Origin: Bacteroidia bacterium
GTDB taxonomy: Bacteria; Bacteroidota; Bacteroidia; AKYH767-A; OLB10
Assembly: GCA_020847635.1 (NCBI GenBank)
Contig: JADLBQ010000031.1
Coordinates: 1 to 52,709 of the forward strand
DNA length: 52,709 nt
Direction of reading: 5' to 3'
Position numbers and translations under genes: made by a program. The notes beneath the pieces were generated by a model that saw only the letters and a list, made by a program, of their open reading frames with translations, was not told the origin of the DNA and ran no database searches. The first letter of the stretch is position 1, and every line of letters starts with the position of its first letter. Below are positions 8,393-16,800 of this stretch, one piece after another.

Positions 8393-9430
8393 ATGAAATT
8401 TACTGCTGAACAGATCGCAGTTGCCATAAATGGATCAGTTGTCGGAGACAAGACTGTTCAGGTAACACAATTTGCCAAAATTGAGGAAGGGCGGGAAGGT
8501 TCACTCTGCTTTATTGCCAGGGAGAACCTGTTGCATCATCTTGAAGGCAATAAGGCCTCTGTCATTATTCTGAATGAGAGTTTTGAAATACCCAATGGAT
8601 TAAAGGCAACCCTTATCCGTGTGAAAGATGCACATACGGCATTTGTGAGACTGTTGCAATTGTATCACCATTCAAATGAATTACCAACTGGAATAGACGG
8701 GCTTGCCTGTATTCATCCCTCAGCCAAACTCGGCAAAAATGTCTGGGTTGGAGCATTCTCATTTATTGGTAAGGGTGTTGAATTGAAAGACGGGGTAAAA
8801 GTTTATCCAAATGTATTTATTGATGAAAATGTTGTGATCGGGGAAAAAACAATTCTTCATGCCGGAGTTAAAGTTTATCAAGAAACTGTAATCGGGAATG
8901 AGTGTGTAATTCATAGCGGAACTGTAATCGGGGCTGATGGTTTTGGGTTTGCTCCTTCAGGCAGCAGTTTTGAAAAAGTGCCTCAAACCGGGAATGTGGT
9001 AATAAAAGACAGAGTTGAAATAGGTGCAAATACAACGATTGACAGAGCTACCTTAGGAAGTACATTAATTCATGAGGGGGTAAAGCTTGATAACCTGATT
9101 CAGATTGCCCATAATGTTGAAATCGGAGAGAATACGGTAATTGCTGCTCAGACAGGCATTGCCGGTTCCGCCAAAATCGGGAAAAACTGTATGATCGGAG
9201 GCCAGGTCGGTATTGTTGGTCATATTTCAATTGCTGATGGTGTTAAAATTGCTGCGCAATCCGGAATCGGTTCTTCAATTGATACACCGGGTACAATCGT
9301 TCAGGGATCGCCCGCATTTGGAATCGGAGATTATAAAAGGGCTTTTGTAATTTTCAAAAAATTACCTTTGCTCGAACAAAAAATTAATGAATTTGAAAAA
9401 GCCTTGGCTGCTTTCAGGAATTCAGGATAA
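8393..9430 (+). CDS. lpxD: UDP-3-O-(3-hydroxyacyl)glucosamine N-acyltransferase LpxD
   Basis: 345 residues, normal length for LpxD. The N-terminal uridine-binding domain (about 1-100) is followed by a hexapeptide beta-helix (about 105-320) and a short C-terminal helix. The catalytic histidine is His240 in IQIAHNVEIG, and GADGFGFAPSG (residues 180-190) is a family signature. It N-acylates UDP-3-O-acyl-glucosamine in the third step of lipid A synthesis, in the cytoplasm. It is separated from lpxC-fabZ by 6 bases, and the D-C/Z-A order is the standard Bacteroidota arrangement. Confidence 0.97.
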   Translation: MKFTAEQIAVAINGSVVGDKTVQVTQFAKIEEGREGSLCFIARENLLHHLEGNKASVIILNESFEIPNGLKATLIRVKDAHTAFVRLLQLYHHSNELPTGIDGLACIHPSAKLGKNVWVGAFSFIGKGVELKDGVKVYPNVFIDENVVIGEKTILHAGVKVYQETVIGNECVIHSGTVIGADGFGFAPSGSSFEKVPQTGNVVIKDRVEIGANTTIDRATLGSTLIHEGVKLDNLIQIAHNVEIGENTVIAAQTGIAGSAKIGKNCMIGGQVGIVGHISIADGVKIAAQSGIGSSIDTPGTIVQGSPAFGIGDYKRAFVIFKKLPLLEQKINEFEKALAAFRNSG

Positions 9431-9436
9431 TTTATC

Positions 9437-10831
9437 ATGATAAAACAGACAACAATCAGGGAGACAGTTGCAATTGAGGGAATTGGCTTACATACAGGCA
9501 AGCAAACCAAAATCACTTTTAAGCCTGCTCCTCCTAATTTTGGATATAAATTCATAAGAACTGATTTGGAAGGGCACCCAGTTGTGGAGGCTGATGTGGA
9601 TTTGGTTGTAGATACTGCCAGAGGTACTACCCTCGAAAAAAACAATGTTAAAGTAAGTACAACTGAGCATGCGTTAGCTGCATTAGCCGGACTTGAAATA
9701 GATAATGTCATTATTGAACTTGAAGGGCAGGAAATTCCGATTTTAGACGGCAGTTCGGGTCAGTTTATTGAAGCTTTACAAAAGGCAGGAATTGAAGAAC
9801 AGCATGTAGAACGGGAATATTTTGAACTTAAAGAAAATCTGACTTTTGAAGACCCTGACCGAAAGGTTGAAATGCTGGCTGTTCCAAGTGAAGATTTCCG
9901 GGTTACAGTCATGGTTGATTATAATTCGGAAGTACTCGGCACTCAACATGCTCAGATTCATAAAATTGAAGAGTTTTCTGGAGACATTGCTAAATGCAGA
10001 ACCTTTGTTTTTCTTCACGAACTTGAGTCTTTAGCAAAGCATGATCTTATAAAAGGTGGTGATTTAGATAATGCCATTGTGGTTGTCGACAAACCGGTTG
10101 AGAAGACGAAATTGGATGAAATAGCCACAATTCTCAATAAACCTAAGGTGGAAATTGTAGAAAAGGGCTTTCTCAATAATGTTAAACTCCACTTTCAGAA
10201 TGAACCGGCACGCCATAAATTGCTCGATATTATTGGTGATTTTGCATTAATTGGGACACCTATCAAGGCACACATCCTGGCAGCCAGGCCTGGTCACAAA
10301 GCGAATATTGAGTTTGCAAAAAAAATTAAGGAACTGATTAAACGCGAGAAAAAGAAGGTTGTCAGAAATTTTGATTTGACCAAACCACCATTAATGGATG
10401 TCAGTCAGATCATGGAAAAACTGCCTCATCGTCCTCCTTTTTTGTTCATTGATAAAATTCTTGAACTTGAATCGGAAAGAGTCATTGGCGTGAAGAATAT
10501 GAGCATGAATGAGTGGTTTTTTACAGGCCATTTCCCCGGCAACCCTGTCACACCAGGAGTCATTCTGGTCGAAGCAATGGCTCAAACAGGCGGAATACTT
10601 GTTTTAAGTACCATTCCTGATCCGGAGAACTACTGGACTTACTTTATGAAAATTCAAGAAGTCAGATTTAAACAGAAAGTGTTGCCCGGAGATACGGTAG
10701 TTTTCGAACTGAAATTAGCTTCCCCGATTAGAAGAGGTATTTGCCATATGAAGGGTGAGGCATTAGTCAACGGTAAAATTGTTATGGAAGCAGAGATGAT
10801 GGCTCAAATCGCCAGGAAGGATAACAAATGA
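9437..10831 (+). CDS. lpxC-fabZ: Bifunctional LpxC / FabZ (UDP-3-O-acyl-GlcNAc deacetylase and 3-hydroxyacyl-ACP dehydratase)
   Basis: 464 residues fusing two enzymes. LpxC (about 1-305) carries the zinc ligands His78 (STTEHALAAL), His260 and Asp264 (RHKLLDIIGD), and catalytic His287 (ARPGHKANI). After a lysine-rich linker (~300-312), FabZ (about 316-464) carries its active-site His365 in FFTGHFPGNP and Glu379 in VILVEAMAQ. LpxC makes the committed step of lipid A synthesis; FabZ dehydrates 3-hydroxyacyl-ACP. The fusion couples the enzymes that compete for hydroxyacyl-ACP and is a known feature of Bacteroidota. The stop overlaps the lpxA start by 4 bases (ATGA). All key residues are present. 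Confidence 0.97.
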   Translation: MIKQTTIRETVAIEGIGLHTGKQTKITFKPAPPNFGYKFIRTDLEGHPVVEADVDLVVDTARGTTLEKNNVKVSTTEHALAALAGLEIDNVIIELEGQEIPILDGSSGQFIEALQKAGIEEQHVEREYFELKENLTFEDPDRKVEMLAVPSEDFRVTVMVDYNSEVLGTQHAQIHKIEEFSGDIAKCRTFVFLHELESLAKHDLIKGGDLDNAIVVVDKPVEKTKLDEIATILNKPKVEIVEKGFLNNVKLHFQNEPARHKLLDIIGDFALIGTPIKAHILAARPGHKANIEFAKKIKELIKREKKKVVRNFDLTKPPLMDVSQIMEKLPHRPPFLFIDKILELESERVIGVKNMSMNEWFFTGHFPGNPVTPGVILVEAMAQTGGILVLSTIPDPENYWTYFMKIQEVRFKQKVLPGDTVVFELKLASPIRRGICHMKGEALVNGKIVMEAEMMAQIARKDNK

Positions 10832-11616
10832 TTTCTGATTTAGCCTCTGTTCATCCACAAGCCAAAATAGGCTCAAATGTTCAGATTGATCCTTTTGTAA
10901 CTATTCATCAGGATGTTGAAATTGGCGACAATTGCTGGATCGGATCCTCAGCTGTGATTATGGATGGTGCCCGGATTGGAAACGGATGTAAGATTTTTCC
11001 CGGGGCAGTCATATCAGCAATTCCACAGGATTTGAAATACGAAGGGGAGAAAACAACTGTTGAAATCGGTGAGAACACAACCATCAGAGAATTTGTAACA
11101 ATAAATAAAGGAACGAATGCTCTTGGCAAAACAGTTATAGGCAACAATTGCCTAATTATGGCTTATGTTCATGTTGCCCATGACTGTATGATCGGAAATA
11201 ACTGTATTCTGGCTAATGGTGTAACCCTTGCCGGTCATATTGTAATTCATGATTATGCAATTCTGGGAGGCTTAACCGCTGTCCATCAGTTTGTTCAAAT
11301 CGGATCTCATGTTATGATTTCGGGTGGTTCGCTGGTACGTAAGGACGTGCCCCCGTTTGTAAAAGCTGCCCGTGAGCCACTCGCTTATGTAGGAGTAAAT
11401 TCCATCGGTTTGAAAAGACGTGGTTTTAGTACAGAGACAATTAATTCCATACAAGAGATTTACAGAGTGCTGTTCATGGATCAACATTTATACAATAAAG
11501 CATTGGACATCATTGAAGCCGAAATGCCAGCTTCAGATGAAAGGGATGAAATCATCAGATTTGTCAGATCTTCAACAAGAGGTATCATGAAACGATTTAG
11601 TGGAGCAGAAGAATGA
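10828..11616 (+). CDS. lpxA: Acyl-[ACP]-UDP-N-acetylglucosamine O-acyltransferase LpxA
   Basis: 262 residues, typical length. A hexapeptide beta-helix fills about 1-190 and an alpha-helical C-terminus the remainder. His118 in YVHVAHDCMIG corresponds to the catalytic base, and GGLTAVHQFVQIG and NSIGLKRRGFS are family signatures. It O-acylates UDP-GlcNAc in the first step of lipid A synthesis, in the cytoplasm. It is translationally coupled to lpxC-fabZ by a 4-base overlap and followed after 20 bases by an ABC ATPase. Confidence 0.97.
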   Translation: MISDLASVHPQAKIGSNVQIDPFVTIHQDVEIGDNCWIGSSAVIMDGARIGNGCKIFPGAVISAIPQDLKYEGEKTTVEIGENTTIREFVTINKGTNALGKTVIGNNCLIMAYVHVAHDCMIGNNCILANGVTLAGHIVIHDYAILGGLTAVHQFVQIGSHVMISGGSLVRKDVPPFVKAAREPLAYVGVNSIGLKRRGFSTETINSIQEIYRVLFMDQHLYNKALDIIEAEMPASDERDEIIRFVRSSTRGIMKRFSGAEE

Positions 11617-11636
11617 GTGATGCTGAATAAGCAATT

Positions 11637-12233
11637 ATGGATACGTTAATGGTTGACAATATCGGTAAGAAATATTCCGGAAGATGGATTTTCAGGAATT
11701 TAAGCTGCCGGGTAGAGAAAGGGGTACATACAGCTATATTGGGGAAGAACGGAGCCGGTAAATCCACTCTGTTAAAAATTATTTCAGGATATATCACCCC
11801 AAATGAAGGCAGTATAATGGTTGCAGGCAAGCTGATTGATCCTGCTATTGTTGCTTTTAATGCTCCCTATATTGACTTCCCGGAGGAGATGACTCTGAGG
11901 GAGCTAACTGATTTTTATTTCAGTTTTAAAAAGCTGATTCCGGCAACAAGGCCTGAAACTGTTTTTGATGAATGTGGTTTGCTGTTTTCAATGAGTCACA
12001 GGCTAAACAGTTTTTCTTCAGGGATGAAACAAAAAGTAAAATTGTCGCTGTCGTTTTTAACGAGTGCAGAGATTTATCTTTTTGATGAGCCTTCATCACA
12101 TCTGGATGACCAGTCAGTGAAATGGTTTAGGTCTAGAATCTCAACAATTTCAAAAGAGGCATTTGTTTTTATTGGGTCAAACTCTGAAATTACAGAGACT
12201 ACTTCCTGCAGTTTCAGTATTAAGCTAAGCTGA
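11637..12233 (+). CDS. Orphan ABC transporter ATP-binding protein downstream of lpxA
   Basis: 198 residues, a compact single nucleotide-binding domain. Walker A is GKNGAGKST (36-44), the signature is the divergent SSGMKQKVKL, and Walker B is EIYLFDEPSSHLD with the catalytic Glu. The D-loop is present; the H-loop histidine is not obvious in FVFIGSNSEITE, where a Ser/Asn stands at the expected place. No permease gene is nearby. Its position directly behind lpxA suggests a role in handling lipid A or another envelope lipid, but this is context only. It begins 20 bases after the lpxA stop. Confidence 0.85.
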   Translation: MDTLMVDNIGKKYSGRWIFRNLSCRVEKGVHTAILGKNGAGKSTLLKIISGYITPNEGSIMVAGKLIDPAIVAFNAPYIDFPEEMTLRELTDFYFSFKKLIPATRPETVFDECGLLFSMSHRLNSFSSGMKQKVKLSLSFLTSAEIYLFDEPSSHLDDQSVKWFRSRISTISKEAFVFIGSNSEITETTSCSFSIKLS

Positions 12234-12330
12234 AAACTGTAAGAATTCAGTAAGTAAACACCTTTGTTTGATCAAGTCGTAACTTTTTGGTTCAAATGTT
12301 GTAAATGAAATTACAGCCAAAACAATTAAA

Positions 12331-12495
12331 ATGGAAGCAACAGTAAAGAGCGACTCGTCAATCACATACAACCACATTCAGGAAGACGAAGTCATGAATA
12401 ACAGAAGTAACAGTAGGAGAAAAGTAATTCTTCGTTTTGTTGCAGAAGAATTAATCATTGCCGCTCTGCTAGCACTTATTTTTTATATGATCTGA
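12331..12495 (+). CDS. Small predicted tail-anchored membrane protein (54 aa)
   Basis: An ATG-initiated frame of 54 codons. It has a polar N-terminal half rich in Asn, Ser and Glu, a basic RRK at about 30-32, and a C-terminal hydrophobic segment (ELIIAALLALIFYMI) that ends almost at the stop, so the protein could be tail-anchored. I do not recognise a family. The ORF ends 5 bases before the convergent coiled-coil gene. A weak promoter-like TAACTTTT lies about 45 bases upstream. ATG at 12394 is an alternative start. Confidence 0.4.
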   Translation: MEATVKSDSSITYNHIQEDEVMNNRSNSRRKVILRFVAEELIIAALLALIFYMI

Positions 12496-12500
12496 CAGGA

Positions 12501-12887
12501 TTAATCTTGACCGGCAAAATTTTTCTGAAGAAAGTCATCAAAGTTTGACTTTAACTCCCCAAAAAGTCTCTTATATTCATTTAATCTTTCAACACCCTTT
12601 TTATGATTTTTATCCAGTAGCATAGCTTGGCTGGATTCACCTCTTTGATGGGCTTCAATATCATTTTCATGTTGTTTGAAATCATGCCTCATAATATCCA
12701 GTTCATTGCGTTGAACGGTAAATTGGTTTTGAAAGTGTTCAATCAGAACAAGAAGTTCAGGAGCAGGCTTTGACATGATCAGTTCATCCAGTTGATCATT
12801 ACATTTTGAGAGTTCAGCTTTCAGGTTCTTTATCTCCGTTTGCCAAGAGGCATGCTCCGCATGTAGTTTATCAAACGATTCTTTCAT
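12501..12887 (-). CDS. Coiled-coil protein of unknown function
   Basis: 128 residues from ATG at 12887 (MKESFDKLHAEH). Most of the protein is predicted helix with heptad-like spacing of Leu/Ile and charged residues (EIKNLKAELSKCNDQLDELI, then RLNEYKRLFGELKSNF). There is no signal peptide, so it is probably cytosolic. A TTG start at 12920 would add 11 residues but would overlap the upstream small gene more deeply. I do not recognise a family. It overlaps the end of the small membrane-protein frame by 17 bases, suggesting that the two are expressed together and may act as a pair. Confidence 0.55.
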   Translation of the reverse strand: MKESFDKLHAEHASWQTEIKNLKAELSKCNDQLDELIMSKPAPELLVLIEHFQNQFTVQRNELDIMRHDFKQHENDIEAHQRGESSQAMLLDKNHKKGVERLNEYKRLFGELKSNFDDFLQKNFAGQD

Positions 12888-13077
12888 ATGATTTAGTTTT
12901 AAATGATTGCCAAGTAACAAAGACCACGAATACTAATAATGCTACAAAGATTGAAAGAATAAAAATAATTAACAACTCAAAGCAAAACTTATCAGTATTG
13001 GTTACTGAAATCTCAAATCTTACATCTGTAATGTAAAGGGGAATATCTCGAAATAAAAAAACTAGCTGGCTGGACAT
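12871..13077 (-). CDS. Small predicted membrane protein, one span (68 aa)
   Basis: From ATG at 13077 (MSSQLVFLF) the frame encodes 68 residues with one strong membrane span (FELLIIFILSIFVALLVFVVFVTW) and a short basic tail (SFKTKSYERIV). Its 3' end overlaps the coiled-coil gene by 17 bases in another frame, a common layout for small paired genes. No family is recognised. It is divergent from the sorting-domain gene starting at 13109, with only 31 bp between, which leaves little room for two promoters and lowers confidence in this start. Confidence 0.4.
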   Translation of the reverse strand: MSSQLVFLFRDIPLYITDVRFEISVTNTDKFCFELLIIFILSIFVALLVFVVFVTWQSFKTKSYERIV

Positions 13078-13108
13078 TTGAAGTCTGTGAGAAACAAAAC
13101 CAAGAATT

Positions 13109-13549
13109 ATGAGAGTTTCAGCTACAATCACCATCGCATTAGTTTTAACAGTTCTGTTTTCAACTTCAATTTTTGCCCAACAGGTTCAGCAAACACGAAA
13201 ATACCGGGTGATTGCTGTGAAAAACGGGGATAGCCGGGTAACCAGTATGTCAAATGAAACTGAAGTCACTCCAACATTAAATATTTATGTACCAAATACC
13301 TTTACTCCCAATGGAGATGGTATTAATGATTACTTCTTTGTTCAGGGTGAGGCGATTCATTCTTTTAAAATCCAGATTTTTAACCGCTGGGGAGATTTAA
13401 TATTTGAATCAAATGATGTTGCAAATGGTTGGGATGGAAAGTTCAATGGAAATTATGTGCCTCAGGGGGCATACGTTTTTAAGCTTACAGCATCTAGTGT
13501 TACCGGACGAAAAGCATTTAAAGAAGGTGCTCTTAATGTCCTTTACTAA
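13109..13549 (+). CDS. Minimal secreted protein: signal peptide plus CHU_C/gliding-motility-type T9SS sorting domain
   Basis: 146 residues. Residues 1-24 form a signal peptide (TITIALVLTVLFSTSIFAQ). Residues ~28-55 (KYRVIAVKNG...SNETEV) resemble the last two strands of an FN3 domain. Residues ~58-146 form a complete gliding-motility-associated C-terminal (type B T9SS) domain: IYVPNTFTPNGDGINDYF, FNRWGDLIFES, WDGKFNGNYVPQGAYVFKL. That domain is normally the export and anchoring tail of proteins many times longer; here almost nothing else is present. It is expected to cross the outer membrane through T9SS. A good terminator follows at 13652. Confidence 0.82.
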   Translation: MRVSATITIALVLTVLFSTSIFAQQVQQTRKYRVIAVKNGDSRVTSMSNETEVTPTLNIYVPNTFTPNGDGINDYFFVQGEAIHSFKIQIFNRWGDLIFESNDVANGWDGKFNGNYVPQGAYVFKLTASSVTGRKAFKEGALNVLY

Positions 13550-13874
13550 AGGTTGTGAAATGATGAGTATCCTTTTAATAGCCTATATCCTTTCAAAACT
13601 TAAAATGAACAGGCGATAAAACTTATTTTATATTTTGAATCTGTGAAATTTAAGATGCCTGAAAAGGCATCTTTTTATTTTGGTAAATCTTTGATATTTT
13701 TTGGTGAATAGATGTTTTGATTTGGCTAATACACTTATTAACACTATGTTGATAACTTAATTGCCTGATAATCAGAATCTTATAAATTGCTCTGCAGAAA
13801 TCAACAATTTGATGGAATTTTTTAGTATAGCTTCGGCCGCGCAAATGCTTTTCAACCAACTAAATTCAACCAAC
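13550..13874. other. Intergenic region: terminator, then AT-rich leader of the first giant gene
   Basis: 325 bases without a convincing gene. The only clear element is the hairpin at 13652. The frame of the giant gene is open back to 13761 (38 more codons), but that stretch has no signal-peptide character and the ATG at 13875 precedes a proper signal sequence. No full TTG-N19/20-TAnnTTTG promoter is visible. Confidence 0.6.
13652..13676 (+). terminator. Rho-independent terminator
   Basis: Perfect 8-bp stem AAGATGCC / GGCATCTT with a 6-nt TGAAAA loop, followed by a T run. It ends transcription of the minimal sorting-domain gene about 100 nt after its stop. Confidence 0.75.
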
Positions 13875-16800
13875 ATGATTAAACTGTCTCACTACCTGAA
13901 ACTACTGGGGAAATCAATTTTTTTTCTGGCAGCAAGCTTAAGTTTATCAATTGATTCAAATGCTCAGAACTACTATCCGCGTAGTTATTGGACGTTTGAT
14001 AATCCTGCTAATGTATTCTCTGATTCAATGGGAGTATTTAACATGGACCCGAATTATTATCAATCCGGTTATGTGATTGGGAATAATTCAAACGGAAACG
14101 GAGTAGGCAAATTTTTAACTCTCAACACAACTTCTGGATATATTCGATTGGGTCAACTTCCTACCGATTCTGCATTTACCATTGAATTTCTGTTTCGACC
14201 GGGCTACACATTTAAAGAAACCCGTTTTTTTTATCGGTTGGATGGAGCGATAACGGCAACAATTAATTACCCATACATTAACTTTAATACGACCCACCGG
14301 AGCAATAGTGGTTCCTACATCAGCGATGAACTGAGAATTGATCTTACAGGAATTGGCAGAAAATCATATGGTTATTATGTTGATGGGAACTGGCATCACA
14401 TGGTTTTTAAATTTAATTCTAATAATGGAATAAAGGAACTTTGGGTTGATGGACAATGTCCAGCTGGATTTTCAAAAACGGTTTCCCCTACAGGTTACTT
14501 CCCAAATACCAGTTCAGTAAATAGGGATGTATTATTAAATGCTACAATCCCGTACATCAAGTATTTTGGAGATTATGACGAAATGGCTTTTTATTCGTAT
14601 GGACTTCCTGCTCATATGATTTATAAGCATTATCTTGATTTTATTGCCCACAAGCATTATACCTTTGGAAATACAACGTTAACAGTTCCAACACCGGCTT
14701 CCGTTTCTGGCTCCATCGACCCAAGTGAGTTTCCGCCAGGTCATCCCAATGTAACAGTTAGCGTGCTAGATCAATTAAAAAGTTTCCCGGTACCTCGCTA
14801 TAAACAGGGCCATAATCTTCTACCGAATTTTAACTGGATTGACCCGCTTTACACAAGCAGCTATATGCAGCCCGGAGTCTCAACCAACCAGTCGGTTAAT
14901 AACAGCATTACCTTACAGACAGAACTGGTAAGAAAATTTAATTACATGATTTATTTAGGTTATTCAGGAAGTGCCTGGGGTGATGCCTGGATTGACCTGG
15001 CTAATCAGAATCCATCCTGGAAAGCCAGTACTACTGTGCTTCGTGCCCAAATCGTGAATCCATTGGTTTTTAGTCAGTCACTACCTAATGACCATTATCT
15101 GCAAAACAGTAATGGTCAGTTTATAAATGAGAACGGTGTAGTTACTTCACAAAAGATATGGAGACCAACGGCACCTACTTCCTCCTATGTGAATGATGGA
15201 AAAACAGTACGAAATAATTTAACTGCTGCTTTTGTTGGCAGGTTAACCCGGCCAATTGATTTTGTAAATGAGAACGGTGAAGTATTTCCTCAGATTTTAA
15301 ATACAGCTCTAGCCATGGATCCGGCAGTAACTGCAGCAAAAAATGCTTCAGGTCTGGGCTGGGAAGAGTTTCTTGGTAAGAAATATATGGAACACAGTAC
15401 GATTCCATATCGTGACCAGTTTATGAATTTATCCATCTTCAATTCAAACACGAAATTCTCTGAGTATCGAATTGATGGTCACAGAACTTATCAATTCCGA
15501 TACGAGCAAAGCAGATTAATAAATACTCCTATAAACGGGAAGCGGTATTCAACACTTGATTTCTATGTAAAGAATCCTTATAACTGGAGGTATTGGTCCG
15601 GTCCGTGGCATGGTTGGCAATGGGTTGTCGAATCACGTAAATATGAATTAGCACTTGGTGACAGTTTGTTCTCTCCTTTTGTAAGTGCAGGGTGGGATGC
15701 AGACAATGAAACACACGTAAGGCCGGCACAATACCTTGGGTTAATGAAATGTCTGGGGATGATGGGAGCAGAATTCTATTATCCCGCTTATTTTAATACT
15801 GCCAGTTCGTATCAACCGCCAAACCCTCCACCCAATGACCCGAAAGAGTATATATGGCAGAATATCATTCCTTCTTATGCCCAAGGGATAACAAGTCGTT
15901 ATGAGAATCTGCTTAGAAACGGAATATTACTTGAAGGGGATGTCCCAAATGATCCGTATAACCCGCAATGGAATGCGTATAATTTTTGGACCGGTGATTT
16001 GCGAAAAATAGTTGTAATCCGAAAAGACAGAACAAAGAAGCTTTTTGCCATAACAGGAACAATTCAGCCTAATAGTAATATGGCAGGCAATGCAGAAATT
16101 GAAAGTACAGCTACAATTACATTGGAAGGGCAGACTTTAAAGTTCAAGGTCAGACGTCAGGGTAGTACTTATATTTATGATAACTCCAGCCCTTCAGCAC
16201 CTGTCTTTTACCAACTTGATGAATGGCACCAGTTTCAACATCCTTATTATTGGACAAAGGATCTGAATGTGGAAGCAGAAAATTTCGATCTTGCCGGTAA
16301 TGGAGCTGTCATAAAAACTTCTGTCCCATCGGGTACACCATCCGGTGATTATACCAATTTTACCAGCTATGTTAGTTTTAATTCTGTTGCCGAACTGACT
16401 TATAATGTGGAACCCAGAGGTACGTCAACTTCTAATTATTATTTATGGGTTAGAGCCAGAAGCAAGGACGGTACACCAACCGGGTTTACAGTTACAATGG
16501 ATGGCGGTAATGTTAAAACCTTTGATTGTATAAATGATACAACCTGGGTTTGGTACCGTTTTACTAATACAAATGCTGCTGTTGTTTATACTTCATTATC
16601 ACTGCAAAATCATGTGTTAAGAATTACACCGTCAAATCTGAAAATTGAAATTGATAAGATTTCGCTGATTACTAATTCCAGTAGTTTTTATAACGGAAAT
16701 CCGGCTCCCTGCTCAGGAGCTACAGCCACTATTTCCGCATCCGGCCCGCTGAGTTTTTGTCAGGGAGGTAGTGTAACCTTAACTGCAAGTCAGGGTACTT

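Noticed and set aside
9331-9711. Antisense 126-codon frame across lpxD/lpxC
   Set aside because: It is a shadow of two strongly conserved genes, has no recognisable domain and no promoter.
9437-10831. LpxC-FabZ fusion as a novelty
   Set aside because: It is a well-known arrangement in Bacteroidota and is annotated as such rather than reported as new.
13404-13619. 71-codon frame overlapping the end of the sorting-domain gene
   Set aside because: It lies in another frame inside the conserved CHU_C domain, and its non-overlapping part is very short.
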